Assembly (NCBI GenBank): GCA_963767285.1
Contig: CAVYDJ010000004.1
Location: 930,001-994,000 of the forward strand
Direction of reading: 5' to 3'
Source of the DNA: WHSW01 sp963767285
GTDB taxonomy: Bacteria; Actinomycetota; Thermoleophilia; Solirubrobacterales; 70-9
DNA length: 64,000 bases
Positions 1 through 7,201 of the stretch are shown here, piece after piece. Both the position numbers and the translations under genes were made by a program. Each line of letters opens with the position of its first letter. Position 1 is the stretch's first letter. The notes beneath the pieces were generated by a model. It was not told the DNA's origin and did no database searches. It saw nothing but the letters and a program-made list of their open reading frames with translations.

Positions 1-156
1 CAGGATCGGGAACCACAGCGCGCTCTCCCAGACGAAGGGGGTCTCGTCGTCGAGGTAGGTGGTGGTCCCCGCCTGCACGTGGCCGGCGTCGCCGATCAGC
101 CCCCCGGCCGCGCCGACCAGGAAGAGGATCAGCAGCTCTTTCGGACGCAGCCGCAT
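1..156 (-). CDS. Hypothetical membrane protein, N-terminal part only
   Basis: The reading frame opens at an ATG at 156 and runs off the left edge, so only the first 52 residues are visible. They begin MRLRPKELLILFLVGAAGG, one hydrophobic segment, followed by a short conserved-looking stretch with GDAGHVQAGTT and TPFVWES. The pattern resembles small polytopic membrane proteins of actinobacteria (possibly INSIG-like), but the family cannot be assigned from this fragment. It is divergent from dapL, with 42 nt between the two starts; a weak -10-like GATACT lies upstream of this start. Confidence 0.5.
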   Translation of the reverse strand, partial: MRLRPKELLILFLVGAAGGLIGDAGHVQAGTTTYLDDETPFVWESALWFPIL

Positions 157-182
157 CGCGGGCGGGAGTATCGCGCCTCGGC

Positions 183-188
183 TAGCCT
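183..188 (+). promoter_or_regulatory. Putative -10 box of dapL (TAGCCT)
   Basis: TAGCCT lies 10 nt before the ATG of dapL, too close for a normal leader. It fits a leaderless promoter and argues for the start at 199 rather than the longer frame opening at 79. Confidence 0.5.
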
Positions 189-198
189 CCCGCGTCCG

Positions 199-1371
199 AT
201 GGCCCTCACCGATCCCTCCAAGCGCCTCGAGGCGATCCCGCCGTACATGTTCGCCGAGCTGGAGCGCAAGGTGGCCGCGAAGAAGGAGGCCGGGATCGAC
301 GTAATCAGCCTCGGGATCGGCGACCCGGACACGCCGACATATCCGCACGTGGTCGAGGCGATGCAGGCCGCGGTCGCCGACCCGGGCACGCATCAGTACC
401 CCTCGAACCGGGGCCGGGCTGAGTTCAGGGAGGCGTTCGCGGGCTTCTATGGCCGCCGCTTTGGCGTCGAGATCGACCCCGAGACCGAGCTGATCCCCGC
501 GATCGGCGCCAAGGAGTGCATCTACAACCTCTGCTTCGCGTTCCTCGACCCCGGCGACGTCGCGCTCGCCTCGGACCCCGGTTATCCGGTCTACACCGGC
601 GGGCCGGTGCTGGCCGGCGCCGAGGCCGTCGTCCTGCCGCTCGTCCCCGGACTCGGGTTCGCCCCCGACCTCGACGCGATCGCCGCGGCCGACCTCGAGC
701 GCGCCCGGCTGATCTTCCTCAACTACCCGAACAACCCGACCGGCGCCGTCGTCCCCGACGGGCTCTTCGAGCGGGTCATCGAGCTCGCCCGCGAGCACGA
801 GATCCTCGTCGTGCACGACAACGCCTACTCCGAGACCACCTACGACGGCTACGTGGCCCCGAGCTTCCTCGCGACCCCCGGCGCCAAGGAGGTCGGCGTC
901 GAGGTGTTCTCCCTGTCCAAGGGCTACAACATGACCGGCTGGCGCTGCGCGGCGATCCTCGGCAACGCCGACGCGGTCGCCTCCTACTGGCGGTTGAAGA
1001 CGAACGTCGATTCGGGGCTCTTCGAGGCCGTCCAGCTCGCCGGCGCCGCGGCGCTCTCCGGCCCGCAGAAGCCGGTCGAGGAGATGAACGCGATCTACGC
1101 TCGCCGCCGCGACCTGGTGGTCGGCGCGCTGCGCGAGATCGGCGTCGACGTCGCGGCGCCGAAGGGGACGATCTACGTCTGGGCGCCGGTCCCCGACGGA
1201 CACACCTCGACCTCGTTTGCCGAGTTGGTGCTCGAGGAGGCGGCCGTCGTCGTCTCGCCTGGCTCGATGTACGGGCCGAGCGGCGAGGGCTTCTTCCGGA
1301 TCTCGCTCACGACGCCCGACGAGCGGATCTCCGAGGCCGTCGAGCGCCTGCGCGAGCACCTCGCGGCTTAG
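199..1371 (+). CDS. dapL: LL-diaminopimelate aminotransferase
   Basis: This is a 390-residue fold-type I PLP aminotransferase. LL-DAP aminotransferase (EC 2.6.1.83) converts tetrahydrodipicolinate plus glutamate directly to LL-diaminopimelate for lysine and peptidoglycan, bypassing the succinylase and acetylase routes. Visible marks are the N-terminal LGIGDPD substrate loop (about residue 39), the NYPNNPTG motif (175-182), the aspartate/tyrosine pair in VHDNAYSE, and the PLP lysine K241 in SLSKGYNMTGWR. Length and motifs fit DapL; a general aspartate/alanine aminotransferase of the same subfamily is the main alternative. The start at 199 is preferred because of the TAGCCT box just upstream. 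The next gene begins at the base after its stop codon, so the two are probably co-transcribed. Confidence 0.85.
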   Translation: MALTDPSKRLEAIPPYMFAELERKVAAKKEAGIDVISLGIGDPDTPTYPHVVEAMQAAVADPGTHQYPSNRGRAEFREAFAGFYGRRFGVEIDPETELIPAIGAKECIYNLCFAFLDPGDVALASDPGYPVYTGGPVLAGAEAVVLPLVPGLGFAPDLDAIAAADLERARLIFLNYPNNPTGAVVPDGLFERVIELAREHEILVVHDNAYSETTYDGYVAPSFLATPGAKEVGVEVFSLSKGYNMTGWRCAAILGNADAVASYWRLKTNVDSGLFEAVQLAGAAALSGPQKPVEEMNAIYARRRDLVVGALREIGVDVAAPKGTIYVWAPVPDGHTSTSFAELVLEEAAVVVSPGSMYGPSGEGFFRISLTTPDERISEAVERLREHLAA

Positions 1372-1764
1372 ATGGGCGAACGGCGCCGGACGAGCTCAGG
1401 GTCGCCGTACGAGCGGCGCTACGGCTTCAGTCGCGCGGTCCGGGACGGCGACCGGGTGCTGGTCTCGGGTACGGCGCCGGTCTGGCCCGATGGCAGTTGC
1501 GACCCCGATCCGGCCGTCCAGGCGCGCCGCTGCTGCGAGATCATCGTCGCGGCGCTCGAGGACCTGGGCGCCTCGGCCGCCGACGTCGTGCGGACGCGGA
1601 TGTACGTCACGGATGCGGCGATCGCCGACGCCGTCGGCGCGGTCCACGGTGAGTTCTTCGGCGGGGCAGCCCCCGCGGCGACCATGGTCGTCGTCGCCGG
1701 CCTGCTCGACTCGCGCTGGCGCGTCGAGATCGAGGCCGAGGCGGACCTGCGCACAAACTGTTAG
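1372..1764 (+). CDS. RidA family (YjgF/YER057c/UK114) protein
   Basis: The 130-residue product has the small trimeric RidA fold pattern: GDRVLVSGTAPV near the N-terminus, a helix with GASAADVVRTRMYVTD, and HGEFFGGAAPAATMVVV near the end. RidA proteins hydrolyse reactive enamine/imine intermediates released by PLP enzymes. The ATG follows the dapL stop codon with no gap, so translation is probably coupled; a role in clearing 2-aminoacrylate-type by-products next to a PLP aminotransferase is plausible but inferred. The residue aligned with the usual catalytic arginine lies in the VVRTRMYV region. A hairpin follows the stop codon. Confidence 0.85.
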   Translation: MGERRRTSSGSPYERRYGFSRAVRDGDRVLVSGTAPVWPDGSCDPDPAVQARRCCEIIVAALEDLGASAADVVRTRMYVTDAAIADAVGAVHGEFFGGAAPAATMVVVAGLLDSRWRVEIEAEADLRTNC

Positions 1765-1778
1765 GAGTTGCTAATAAT

Positions 1779-1800
1779 GCTCGCCGCGAAGGCGGCGGGC
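1779..1800 (+). terminator. Possible hairpin terminator after dapL-ridA-like pair
   Basis: GCTCGCCGC and GCGGCGGGC can pair around a GAAG tetraloop, followed by a C/T-rich stretch (CTTCCCCCTT) rather than a clean T run. It lies 14 nt after the stop codon at 1764. Confidence 0.4.
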
Positions 1801-1876
1801 CTTCCCCCTTCGACGTTCGGGTTAGGCGGGAGGGGGAGATTCAAGCCCGCACGCGTACTTACCGATCCATAAAGCA

Positions 1877-2749
1877 ATGACCACACTGGGCATAGCACTG
1901 GCACTTGCGTGCGCCGCGATGGCGAACGTGTCGATGTTGTGCAAGCACCGGGGCGCCTCGGAGGCCCCCGAGATCAACCTGAAGACGCCGTGGCACAGCG
2001 TCAAGCAGCTCTTCCTGTCGCGCTGGTGGACGATCGGCTTCGCGGTCGCCGCGGTCGCCTGGGTCCTGCACGTCGCCGCGATGTCGATCGCGCCGCTGTC
2101 GCTGGTCCAGGGTGTGATCGCCGGCGGGCTCGTCCTGATCGCCTACCCGGCGACCCGCTACTTCGGCCACAAACTCAACCGGCGCGAGATCGTGGGCCTC
2201 GGCCTGGCCGCCGCCGGACTCGGCTTCCTCGCCGTCACCGTCCCGCATGCGGCCGAGAACGAGGGCTACTCGATCGTCACGCTCGCCGGCTTCGAGACGG
2301 TGATGTGCGGCGCCGGCGCCTTCCTGTTCGCCTCCGGCCTCCTCCGCAAGGGCTCGGTCTGCCACGGCGTCGTTCTCGGGCTCGCCTCAGGGCTCCTCAT
2401 CGGGGTCTCCAACGTCGCGATCAAGGCGCTCACCGAGGGCATCGACATCGCCGGCATGCAGGCGCTGCTCAGCCCCTGGACCGTGCTCGTCCTGATCGGC
2501 GGTCTCGGTGCCTTCTTTGCGCTCGCCAAGGGAATGCAGCTCGGCGAGGCGATCCCGGTGATCGCCACCGCCTCGGTCGCCTCCAACTGCGCGGCGATTC
2601 TCGGCGGCGTGATCGTGTTCGGCGATCCGATCGGTTCGGACCTCGTCGAGGGCCTCCTGCGCGGCCTCGCCTTCGCCGCCGTGATCGCGGCCGCCGCGGT
2701 CATGCCGCACGTTCCCACCGGCCCCCGTCCGGGCCCGCAGACCGCCTAG
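1877..2749 (+). CDS. NIPA/DMT-superfamily-like membrane protein
   Basis: A 290-residue protein made almost entirely of hydrophobic segments, about nine to ten predicted membrane helices, beginning MTTLGIALALACAAMANVSM. The two-half arrangement with a SIAPLSLVQGVIAGGLV motif near residue 75 and a repeat-like second half (about 205-285) resembles the EamA/DMT superfamily and the related NIPA-type Mg2+ transporters. The substrate cannot be read from the sequence. It stands alone, is convergent with the epimerase gene (5-nt gap), and is preceded by about 110 nt with a hairpin but no clear Shine-Dalgarno sequence. Confidence 0.65.
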   Translation: MTTLGIALALACAAMANVSMLCKHRGASEAPEINLKTPWHSVKQLFLSRWWTIGFAVAAVAWVLHVAAMSIAPLSLVQGVIAGGLVLIAYPATRYFGHKLNRREIVGLGLAAAGLGFLAVTVPHAAENEGYSIVTLAGFETVMCGAGAFLFASGLLRKGSVCHGVVLGLASGLLIGVSNVAIKALTEGIDIAGMQALLSPWTVLVLIGGLGAFFALAKGMQLGEAIPVIATASVASNCAAILGGVIVFGDPIGSDLVEGLLRGLAFAAVIAAAAVMPHVPTGPRPGPQTA

Positions 2750-2754
2750 ACGGC

Positions 2755-3735
2755 CTAGAGCTTCCCCTCGGCCTCGAGCGTCTCGCGCAGGCCGGTCTCC
2801 AGCCCGCGCGGCGAGTACCCGAGCTCGGCCATCGCCTTGTCGTGCTTGGCCCAGAAGGTCACGCCGTCCGCCGACGAGATCAGCTCGCGCAGGTTCGGCG
2901 GCTGGCCCATCATCTTCCCGACCAGGGGACCGGCCGGCGCCATCAGCTTCAGCATCCCGGTCGGGACCGCGCGTGACGGGGGCTTCTTGTCGGCCACCCG
3001 GCCGACCGCTCCGATCAGCTCGCGCATGGTCGTGATCTCGCCGCCGAGCACGTAGGCCTCGCCGGTCTCGCCCTTATCGAGGGCCAGGAGAATTCCGTCG
3101 GCGACATCCTCGACGTAAACCATGTTCATCCCCAGGTCGGGGAACGCCATGAGCGGCATCTTCCCCGCCAGGAACTGGTTGATCTGGGTGCCGATCGCCG
3201 AGTGGTCGTCGGGGCCGTAGACGCCGCCGGGCTGGACGATCACGCAGGGCAGGCCCTCGTCGGCGATCAGGCGCTTGGCGATCTGGTGCGCCTCGTACTT
3301 GGTCTGCTCGTAGTAGGACGTGAACTCGAGCCCCGGGTGCTCGTAGGTCTCGTCGACGACCTCGCCGTGGGTGTTGCCGAACGCACCGACGGTTGAGACA
3401 TAGACGACCTTCGGGGTGTTCGCGGCGAGCGCCGCCCGCAGCGTCTTCTCGGTCCCGAGCACGTTCGCCTCGTACATCGCCCGGTGCTCGGACTCGGGGA
3501 TCCCGACCTCGTAGACGGCGGCGTTGTGGATCAGCGCGTCGCAGCCGGCGAGCCCGGTGGTGATCACGGATTCGTCGGAGAGGTCGCCGACCACGAGCTC
3601 GCAGCCGAGCGCCTCCAGGTCCGCCCCCTTCTGCGCCGAGCGGACCAGGAGGCGCACGTCGTCGCCGCGAGCGCGCAGCTTGCGGGCGACGTGGCCGCCG
3701 ATGAATCCGGTGCCCCCGGTCAAGAAGACGCGCAT
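2755..3735 (-). CDS. NAD(P)-dependent epimerase/dehydratase (extended SDR)
   Basis: The 326-residue protein is an extended short-chain dehydrogenase. It starts MRVFLTGGTGFIGGHVARKL, with the TGxxGxxG nucleotide motif at residues 7-13. Other marks are the acidic GDLSDE at about 50, the catalytic S/T plus YxxxK pair in STVGAFG ... YYEQTKYEA, and PGGVYGPDD. It is closest in pattern to dihydroflavonol-4-reductase-like and hopanoid-associated sugar epimerases (HpnA type); the substrate is not determinable. A TAGGCT box sits 9 nt before the ATG. The divergent neighbour is the gene at 3863, and a perfect 22-bp palindrome lies between them. Confidence 0.8.
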   Translation of the reverse strand: MRVFLTGGTGFIGGHVARKLRARGDDVRLLVRSAQKGADLEALGCELVVGDLSDESVITTGLAGCDALIHNAAVYEVGIPESEHRAMYEANVLGTEKTLRAALAANTPKVVYVSTVGAFGNTHGEVVDETYEHPGLEFTSYYEQTKYEAHQIAKRLIADEGLPCVIVQPGGVYGPDDHSAIGTQINQFLAGKMPLMAFPDLGMNMVYVEDVADGILLALDKGETGEAYVLGGEITTMRELIGAVGRVADKKPPSRAVPTGMLKLMAPAGPLVGKMMGQPPNLRELISSADGVTFWAKHDKAMAELGYSPRGLETGLRETLEAEGKL

Positions 3736-3744
3736 CCAGCGCGC

Positions 3745-3750
3745 AGCCTA
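3745..3750 (-). promoter_or_regulatory. Putative -10 box of the epimerase gene (TAGGCT)
   Basis: On the minus strand TAGGCT ends 9 nt before the ATG at 3735; leaderless pattern. Confidence 0.5.
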
Positions 3751-3809
3751 CTCGTGATCGTGCCTGGGCGCGGTTCGCCCAGGCGTCGTCACGCACGTAG
3801 GTAAAGCGT

Positions 3810-3831
3810 CCAGAAAACGGCCGTTTTCTGG
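3810..3831. promoter_or_regulatory. Perfect 22-bp palindrome, candidate operator
   Basis: The half-site CCAGAAAACGG is followed at once by its exact reverse complement. It lies between two divergent genes, 60 nt behind the epimerase -10 box and 31 nt before the ATG at 3863. The position and the A/T-rich arms in a GC-rich genome suggest binding by a dimeric regulator; a bidirectional hairpin is the alternative. Confidence 0.45.
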
Positions 3832-3862
3832 CGGTTTTGCGCGATTTGCCGTTCCAAGGGGT

Positions 3863-4441
3863 ATGGACATCGGGAATCCCCTGCATCGCGCAGCGCTCGC
3901 CTTCGCGGGTCTGATGGTCGCTTTCGCGGTCGTCCTGTGGGTGACCCCGGTCGGAACGGCTCCCGCGAACGACCGCCCGGCGGGCTACACCGGCAAGCCC
4001 CGGGCGGAGGCCGTCAAGTCCGCCGACCGGGCCAAGCCCGCCGCGAAGCCGGTGAGCGCGCCGAAGCCCGCCCCGAAGCCCGAGTCCAAGCCCAAGCCGC
4101 TGCCGGAAGTGGCCAACTCGGCCGGCGAGGCGCTCGACGTCAGCGAGGCCTGCGAAGAGCACCTGGCCACCCTGGCGAACCGGGGTCTGACGGTCCCCGA
4201 AGGCTGGGAGATCAAGTGCGTCGGCCCCGGGCTCGACTGGCAGGGCAACTCGCACTGGGGCGTCGCGTGCCCGTACGACTCCTGCCCGGAGGGCGCGGGC
4301 CCCTACCTCTCGATCTCGAACCCCACTTACTACGTGATCGCCCACGAGCTCTGCCACGCCAACTTCGGCAACGACGAGCTGATGGCCGACAACTGCGCCG
4401 CCGAGCACGGCGCGACGCTCGAGACCAGCCCGTACCAGTAA
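3863..4441 (+). CDS. Secreted or membrane-anchored protein with a short zincin-like (HExxH) domain
   Basis: The 192-residue product has an N-terminal hydrophobic segment (about residues 9-31). A long Lys/Pro/Ala linker of PKPAPKPESKPKP type (about 48-88) follows, then a compact C-terminal domain of about 95 residues with six cysteines. That domain contains HELCHA, matching the HExxH zinc-protease motif, followed 13 residues later by ADNCAAEHGA, like the helix that carries the third ligand in small zincins. Family and substrate are unknown; the Pro-rich linker suggests it spans the cell wall. It lies just upstream of a GH114 gene (13-nt gap) on the same strand. Confidence 0.6.
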   Translation: MDIGNPLHRAALAFAGLMVAFAVVLWVTPVGTAPANDRPAGYTGKPRAEAVKSADRAKPAAKPVSAPKPAPKPESKPKPLPEVANSAGEALDVSEACEEHLATLANRGLTVPEGWEIKCVGPGLDWQGNSHWGVACPYDSCPEGAGPYLSISNPTYYVIAHELCHANFGNDELMADNCAAEHGATLETSPYQ

Positions 4442-4447
4442 TACCCT
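4442..4447 (+). promoter_or_regulatory. Putative -10 box of the GH114 gene (TACCCT)
   Basis: TACCCT ends 7 nt before the GTG at 4455 and begins inside the junction with the previous stop codon. Confidence 0.45.
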
Positions 4448-4454
4448 CGTCGAA

Positions 4455-5333
4455 GTGCCAAGGCTCCTCGTGATCGCCGTGGCGGTCGCCGCCTCCGTGG
4501 CGGCCGCCTCCCACGCCGCCGACGGTTCCCGGACCCTGCCGCCGCGCAGCTTCGCCTTCGCGATCGGCAACGGCAACCTCGCCGGCGGCCCGGAGCAGGT
4601 TGCCGAGCGGCTGGGCGCGTTCGAGCTCGTCGTCGTCGACGGCGAGCTGGCGAGGGCGGACGAGATCGCCGCGCTGCGAGCCCGCGGGGTCACGGTCCTC
4701 GGTTACCTGAGCGTCGGCACGATCGAGAAGTGGCGCTCCTGGTACCCCAAGCTGAAGCGCTTCCGGCTCAACGCCTGGGCGGACTGGAAGGACGAGTGGT
4801 TCGCCGACGTCTCGAGGCCGAGGCTACGGCGGTTGATCGAGGGCGAGATTGCCCCGCAGCTGCTCGGGAAGGGGTTCGACGGCTTGTTCCTCGACAACGT
4901 CGACATGGTCGAGACCCGCAACCACGCCGCACAGCGCGATGGGATGCGCGAGCTCGTGAACGCGCTCGCGGCGCTCGCCCACGGCGACGAACGCCTGCTG
5001 TTCGCGCAGAACGGCGCTGAGATCCTCGAAGAGCTCGAGCTGCTCAACGCGCTCGACGGCTGGAACCGCGAGGACGTCACCTGGACTTACGACTTCGACC
5101 GCCGCCGCTACGTCCATCAGAGCCTGGGCGAGACCCGCGCGGCGCTCGCAGAGCTACGCGCGATGGCGACCCGGGGCCTGGTCACGACGACCGCCGACTA
5201 CACGCGCGCCGGCGATGCCGACGCCGAGGCGGAGTCGGTCAGCAACGCCTGCTCGGCGGGCGCCGTGCCGTACGTAGGCGACATCGGGCTCACCGCGAGG
5301 CGCCTGCCCGACCCGCCTCTGACCTGCCCGTAG
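4455..5333 (+). CDS. GH114 family endo-alpha-1,4-polygalactosaminidase-like protein
   Basis: A 292-residue protein with a cleavable-looking signal peptide (MPRLLVIAVAVAASVAAASHA) and a TIM-barrel glycosidase pattern. Marks include FAFAIGNGNL near the mature N-terminus, VVVDGEL, GYLSVGTIEKWRSWY, the strongly conserved GFDGLFLDNVD (about residues 138-148) and LLFAQNGAEIL. These are typical of GH114/TM1410-like proteins, which cleave alpha-1,4-galactosamine-type polysaccharides. The exact substrate here is inferred only. The start is a GTG 13 nt after the preceding gene, with its own TACCCT box. Together with the zincin-like gene it may form a cell-surface degradation pair. Confidence 0.75.
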   Translation: MPRLLVIAVAVAASVAAASHAADGSRTLPPRSFAFAIGNGNLAGGPEQVAERLGAFELVVVDGELARADEIAALRARGVTVLGYLSVGTIEKWRSWYPKLKRFRLNAWADWKDEWFADVSRPRLRRLIEGEIAPQLLGKGFDGLFLDNVDMVETRNHAAQRDGMRELVNALAALAHGDERLLFAQNGAEILEELELLNALDGWNREDVTWTYDFDRRRYVHQSLGETRAALAELRAMATRGLVTTTADYTRAGDADAEAESVSNACSAGAVPYVGDIGLTARRLPDPPLTCP

Positions 5334-5412
5334 GCGGTCAGTCAGCGGGCGGGACGCCTCCGACGTAAACAGCCCTGCGCTTCCTTCAAGCCTGGGCTCT
5401 TCCTGCCGCGCC

Positions 5413-5418
5413 TACACT
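5413..5418 (+). promoter_or_regulatory. Putative -10 box of hflX (TACACT)
   Basis: TACACT ends 7 nt before the ATG at 5426, with no Shine-Dalgarno sequence between; leaderless pattern. Confidence 0.5.
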
Positions 5419-5425
5419 TGGTCGC

Positions 5426-6742
5426 ATGGAGAGCGGCGCCGGCATCCAGAACGCCCGAGCTCGCCAGCGGGCGCTGGCGATCGGGGTTGTGCCCAGTCCC
5501 GCCGTCGAGGGCGAGGACCAGCTGGCCGAGCTCAAGGAGCTGCTGCGCACGGCAGGGGTTGCGACCGCGGGGGAGATGGTCCAGGTCCGCGACGCGCCGG
5601 ACGGGGACCGCTACTTCGGCCGCGGCAAGCTCGACGAGCTCAAGGCGGAGGTCAAGCGCTCGGGCGCCAACCTGGTCGCCTGCGACGACGAGCTCCTGCC
5701 GCGCCAGGAGCGCAATCTGGAGGCCGCGCTCGACGTGCCGGTGATCGACCGCACCGCGATCATCCTCGACATCTTCGCCGACCATTCCCACTCGGCCGAG
5801 GGCAACCTTCAGGTCGAGCTGGCGCAGCTCGAGTACAACCTCGCGCGGATGCGGGGTCTGTGGACCCACCTCGAGCGCCTCGGCGCCGGGCGCATGGACG
5901 GCGGAATCGGCACCAGGGGCCCGGGCGAGTCCCAGATCGAGACCGACCGTCGCCTCGCGCGCGACCGGATCACGACCCTGCGCCGCCGTCTCAAGCAGGT
6001 CGAGCAGAACCGCGGCCTGCAGCGCTCGCAGCGCGAGGCTTCACCGGTGCCCGCCGTCGCTCTCGCCGGCTACACGAACGCCGGCAAGTCGACGCTGCTC
6101 AACGCGCTCACCGGCGCCGGCGTGAGCGTGGGGGCGAGGCTCTTCCACACCCTCGATCCGACCACCCGCACCTACGACCACGACGGGCGCAGCTACCTGG
6201 TGACCGACACGGTCGGCTTCATCCGCAAGCTCCCACACCAGGTGGTCGAGGCGTTCAAGGCGACGCTCGAGGAGACCCGGCTTGCGGACCTGATCGTGCA
6301 CGTCGTCGACGGCTCGGAGCCGGCGCCGATGAGGGCCGAGGCGATTGCGGCGGTCGACTCAGTGCTCGAGGAGATCGGCGCCGGCGACCGGCCCCGGCTG
6401 CTCGTCTTCAACAAGATGGACCTCCTCGACGACGAGGGCCGGCGGGAGCTGCTGGTCGGCGTCCCCGACGCGATCGGGGTGTCGGCCGAGACGGGGGAGG
6501 GGATCGACGAGCTGCGCGAGCGGATCGAGACGGCATTCGAGGGCACCCTGCGGGAGGTCGAACTGCTGGTCCCGTATGCGCAGGGCGCGCGTCTCTCGGA
6601 GCTCTACGAGCTCGCCGGCGACCTCGAGCGCTCCGAGCGTGCCGACGGGGTCCTGGTGCAGGCGAAGATCCCGGCCGCCCATGCGCACCGCTTCGCGGAG
6701 TTTGCGGTCAGCGCCAACGGCGGCGCTCCGGACTCCGCCTGA
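5426..6742 (+). CDS. hflX: GTPase HflX
   Basis: The 438-residue protein has the full HflX architecture. The N-terminal HflX domain (about 15-190) contains YFGRGKLDEL and the Gly-rich GTRGPGESQIETDRR stretch, and is followed by a coiled helix and the G domain. The G1 loop GYTNAGKSTL is at about 215-224, DTVGF at about 262, and NKMD near 330. HflX binds the 50S subunit and splits stalled 70S ribosomes, notably after heat or antibiotic stress. No residue of the GTPase core looks missing. dut follows 20 nt downstream with its own promoter-like box. Confidence 0.93.
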   Translation: MESGAGIQNARARQRALAIGVVPSPAVEGEDQLAELKELLRTAGVATAGEMVQVRDAPDGDRYFGRGKLDELKAEVKRSGANLVACDDELLPRQERNLEAALDVPVIDRTAIILDIFADHSHSAEGNLQVELAQLEYNLARMRGLWTHLERLGAGRMDGGIGTRGPGESQIETDRRLARDRITTLRRRLKQVEQNRGLQRSQREASPVPAVALAGYTNAGKSTLLNALTGAGVSVGARLFHTLDPTTRTYDHDGRSYLVTDTVGFIRKLPHQVVEAFKATLEETRLADLIVHVVDGSEPAPMRAEAIAAVDSVLEEIGAGDRPRLLVFNKMDLLDDEGRRELLVGVPDAIGVSAETGEGIDELRERIETAFEGTLREVELLVPYAQGARLSELYELAGDLERSERADGVLVQAKIPAAHAHRFAEFAVSANGGAPDSA

Positions 6743-6750
6743 GCCGCCTT

Positions 6751-6756
6751 TACGCT
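6751..6756 (+). promoter_or_regulatory. Putative -10 box of dut (TACGCT)
   Basis: TACGCT ends 6 nt before the GTG at 6763 and selects that codon as the start. Confidence 0.5.
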
Positions 6757-6762
6757 CAATCG

Positions 6763-7194
6763 GTGAAGCTCGCCTGCACACGGCTCAGCGAGGACGCCCG
6801 ACTGCCCACGCGCGCCAACGAGGGCGACGCGGGCCTCGACCTCTACGCGGCCGAACCGGCAACGCTCGGGCCGGGCGAGCGCGCGAGCGTCGGGACGGGA
6901 ATCGCGATCGAGGTTCCACCCGGCCACGCCGGCCTCGTGCTGCCGCGTTCCGGGCTGGCCGCGCGCCACGGGATCGCCCTCGTCAACTCCCCGGGGCTGA
7001 TCGACGCCGGATACCGCGGCGAGGTCCGGGTGCTGCTGCTCAACACCGACCGCGAGGCCACGTTCGAGGTTGCTGTCGGCGACCGGATCGCCCAGCTACT
7101 GCTGACCCCGTTCCTCGTCGCCGAGCCGGCCGAGGTCGCCGAGCTGACCGCCGCGGCCCGCGGCGCCAACGGCTTCGGGTCATCCGGGCGCTGA
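6763..7194 (+). CDS. dut: Deoxyuridine 5'-triphosphate nucleotidohydrolase (dUTPase)
   Basis: The 143-residue product carries all five motifs of trimeric dUTPases: NEGDAGLDLYA (motif 1), PRSGLAARHG (motif 2), GLIDAGYRGEVRV (motif 3, with the catalytic Asp and the uracil-binding Tyr), GDRIAQLLL (motif 4) and the C-terminal NGFGSSGR arm (motif 5). It hydrolyses dUTP to dUMP and pyrophosphate, keeping uracil out of DNA and feeding dTMP synthesis. A GTG start at 6763 gives the correct length and is preceded by TACGCT. A longer frame exists upstream but overlaps hflX out of frame and is not needed. Confidence 0.93.
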   Translation: MKLACTRLSEDARLPTRANEGDAGLDLYAAEPATLGPGERASVGTGIAIEVPPGHAGLVLPRSGLAARHGIALVNSPGLIDAGYRGEVRVLLLNTDREATFEVAVGDRIAQLLLTPFLVAEPAEVAELTAAARGANGFGSSGR

Positions 7195-7201
7195 TCGCCG
7201 C

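Noticed and set aside
516..1652. Long Arg/Ala-rich frames overlapping real genes (also 1909-2976, 3074-4693, 5860-7194, 32294-33361, 39541-40839, 50254-52632, 57102-58820)
   Set aside because: They are frame shadows in GC-rich DNA: low-complexity Arg/Pro/Ala content and overlap with well-supported genes on another frame or strand.
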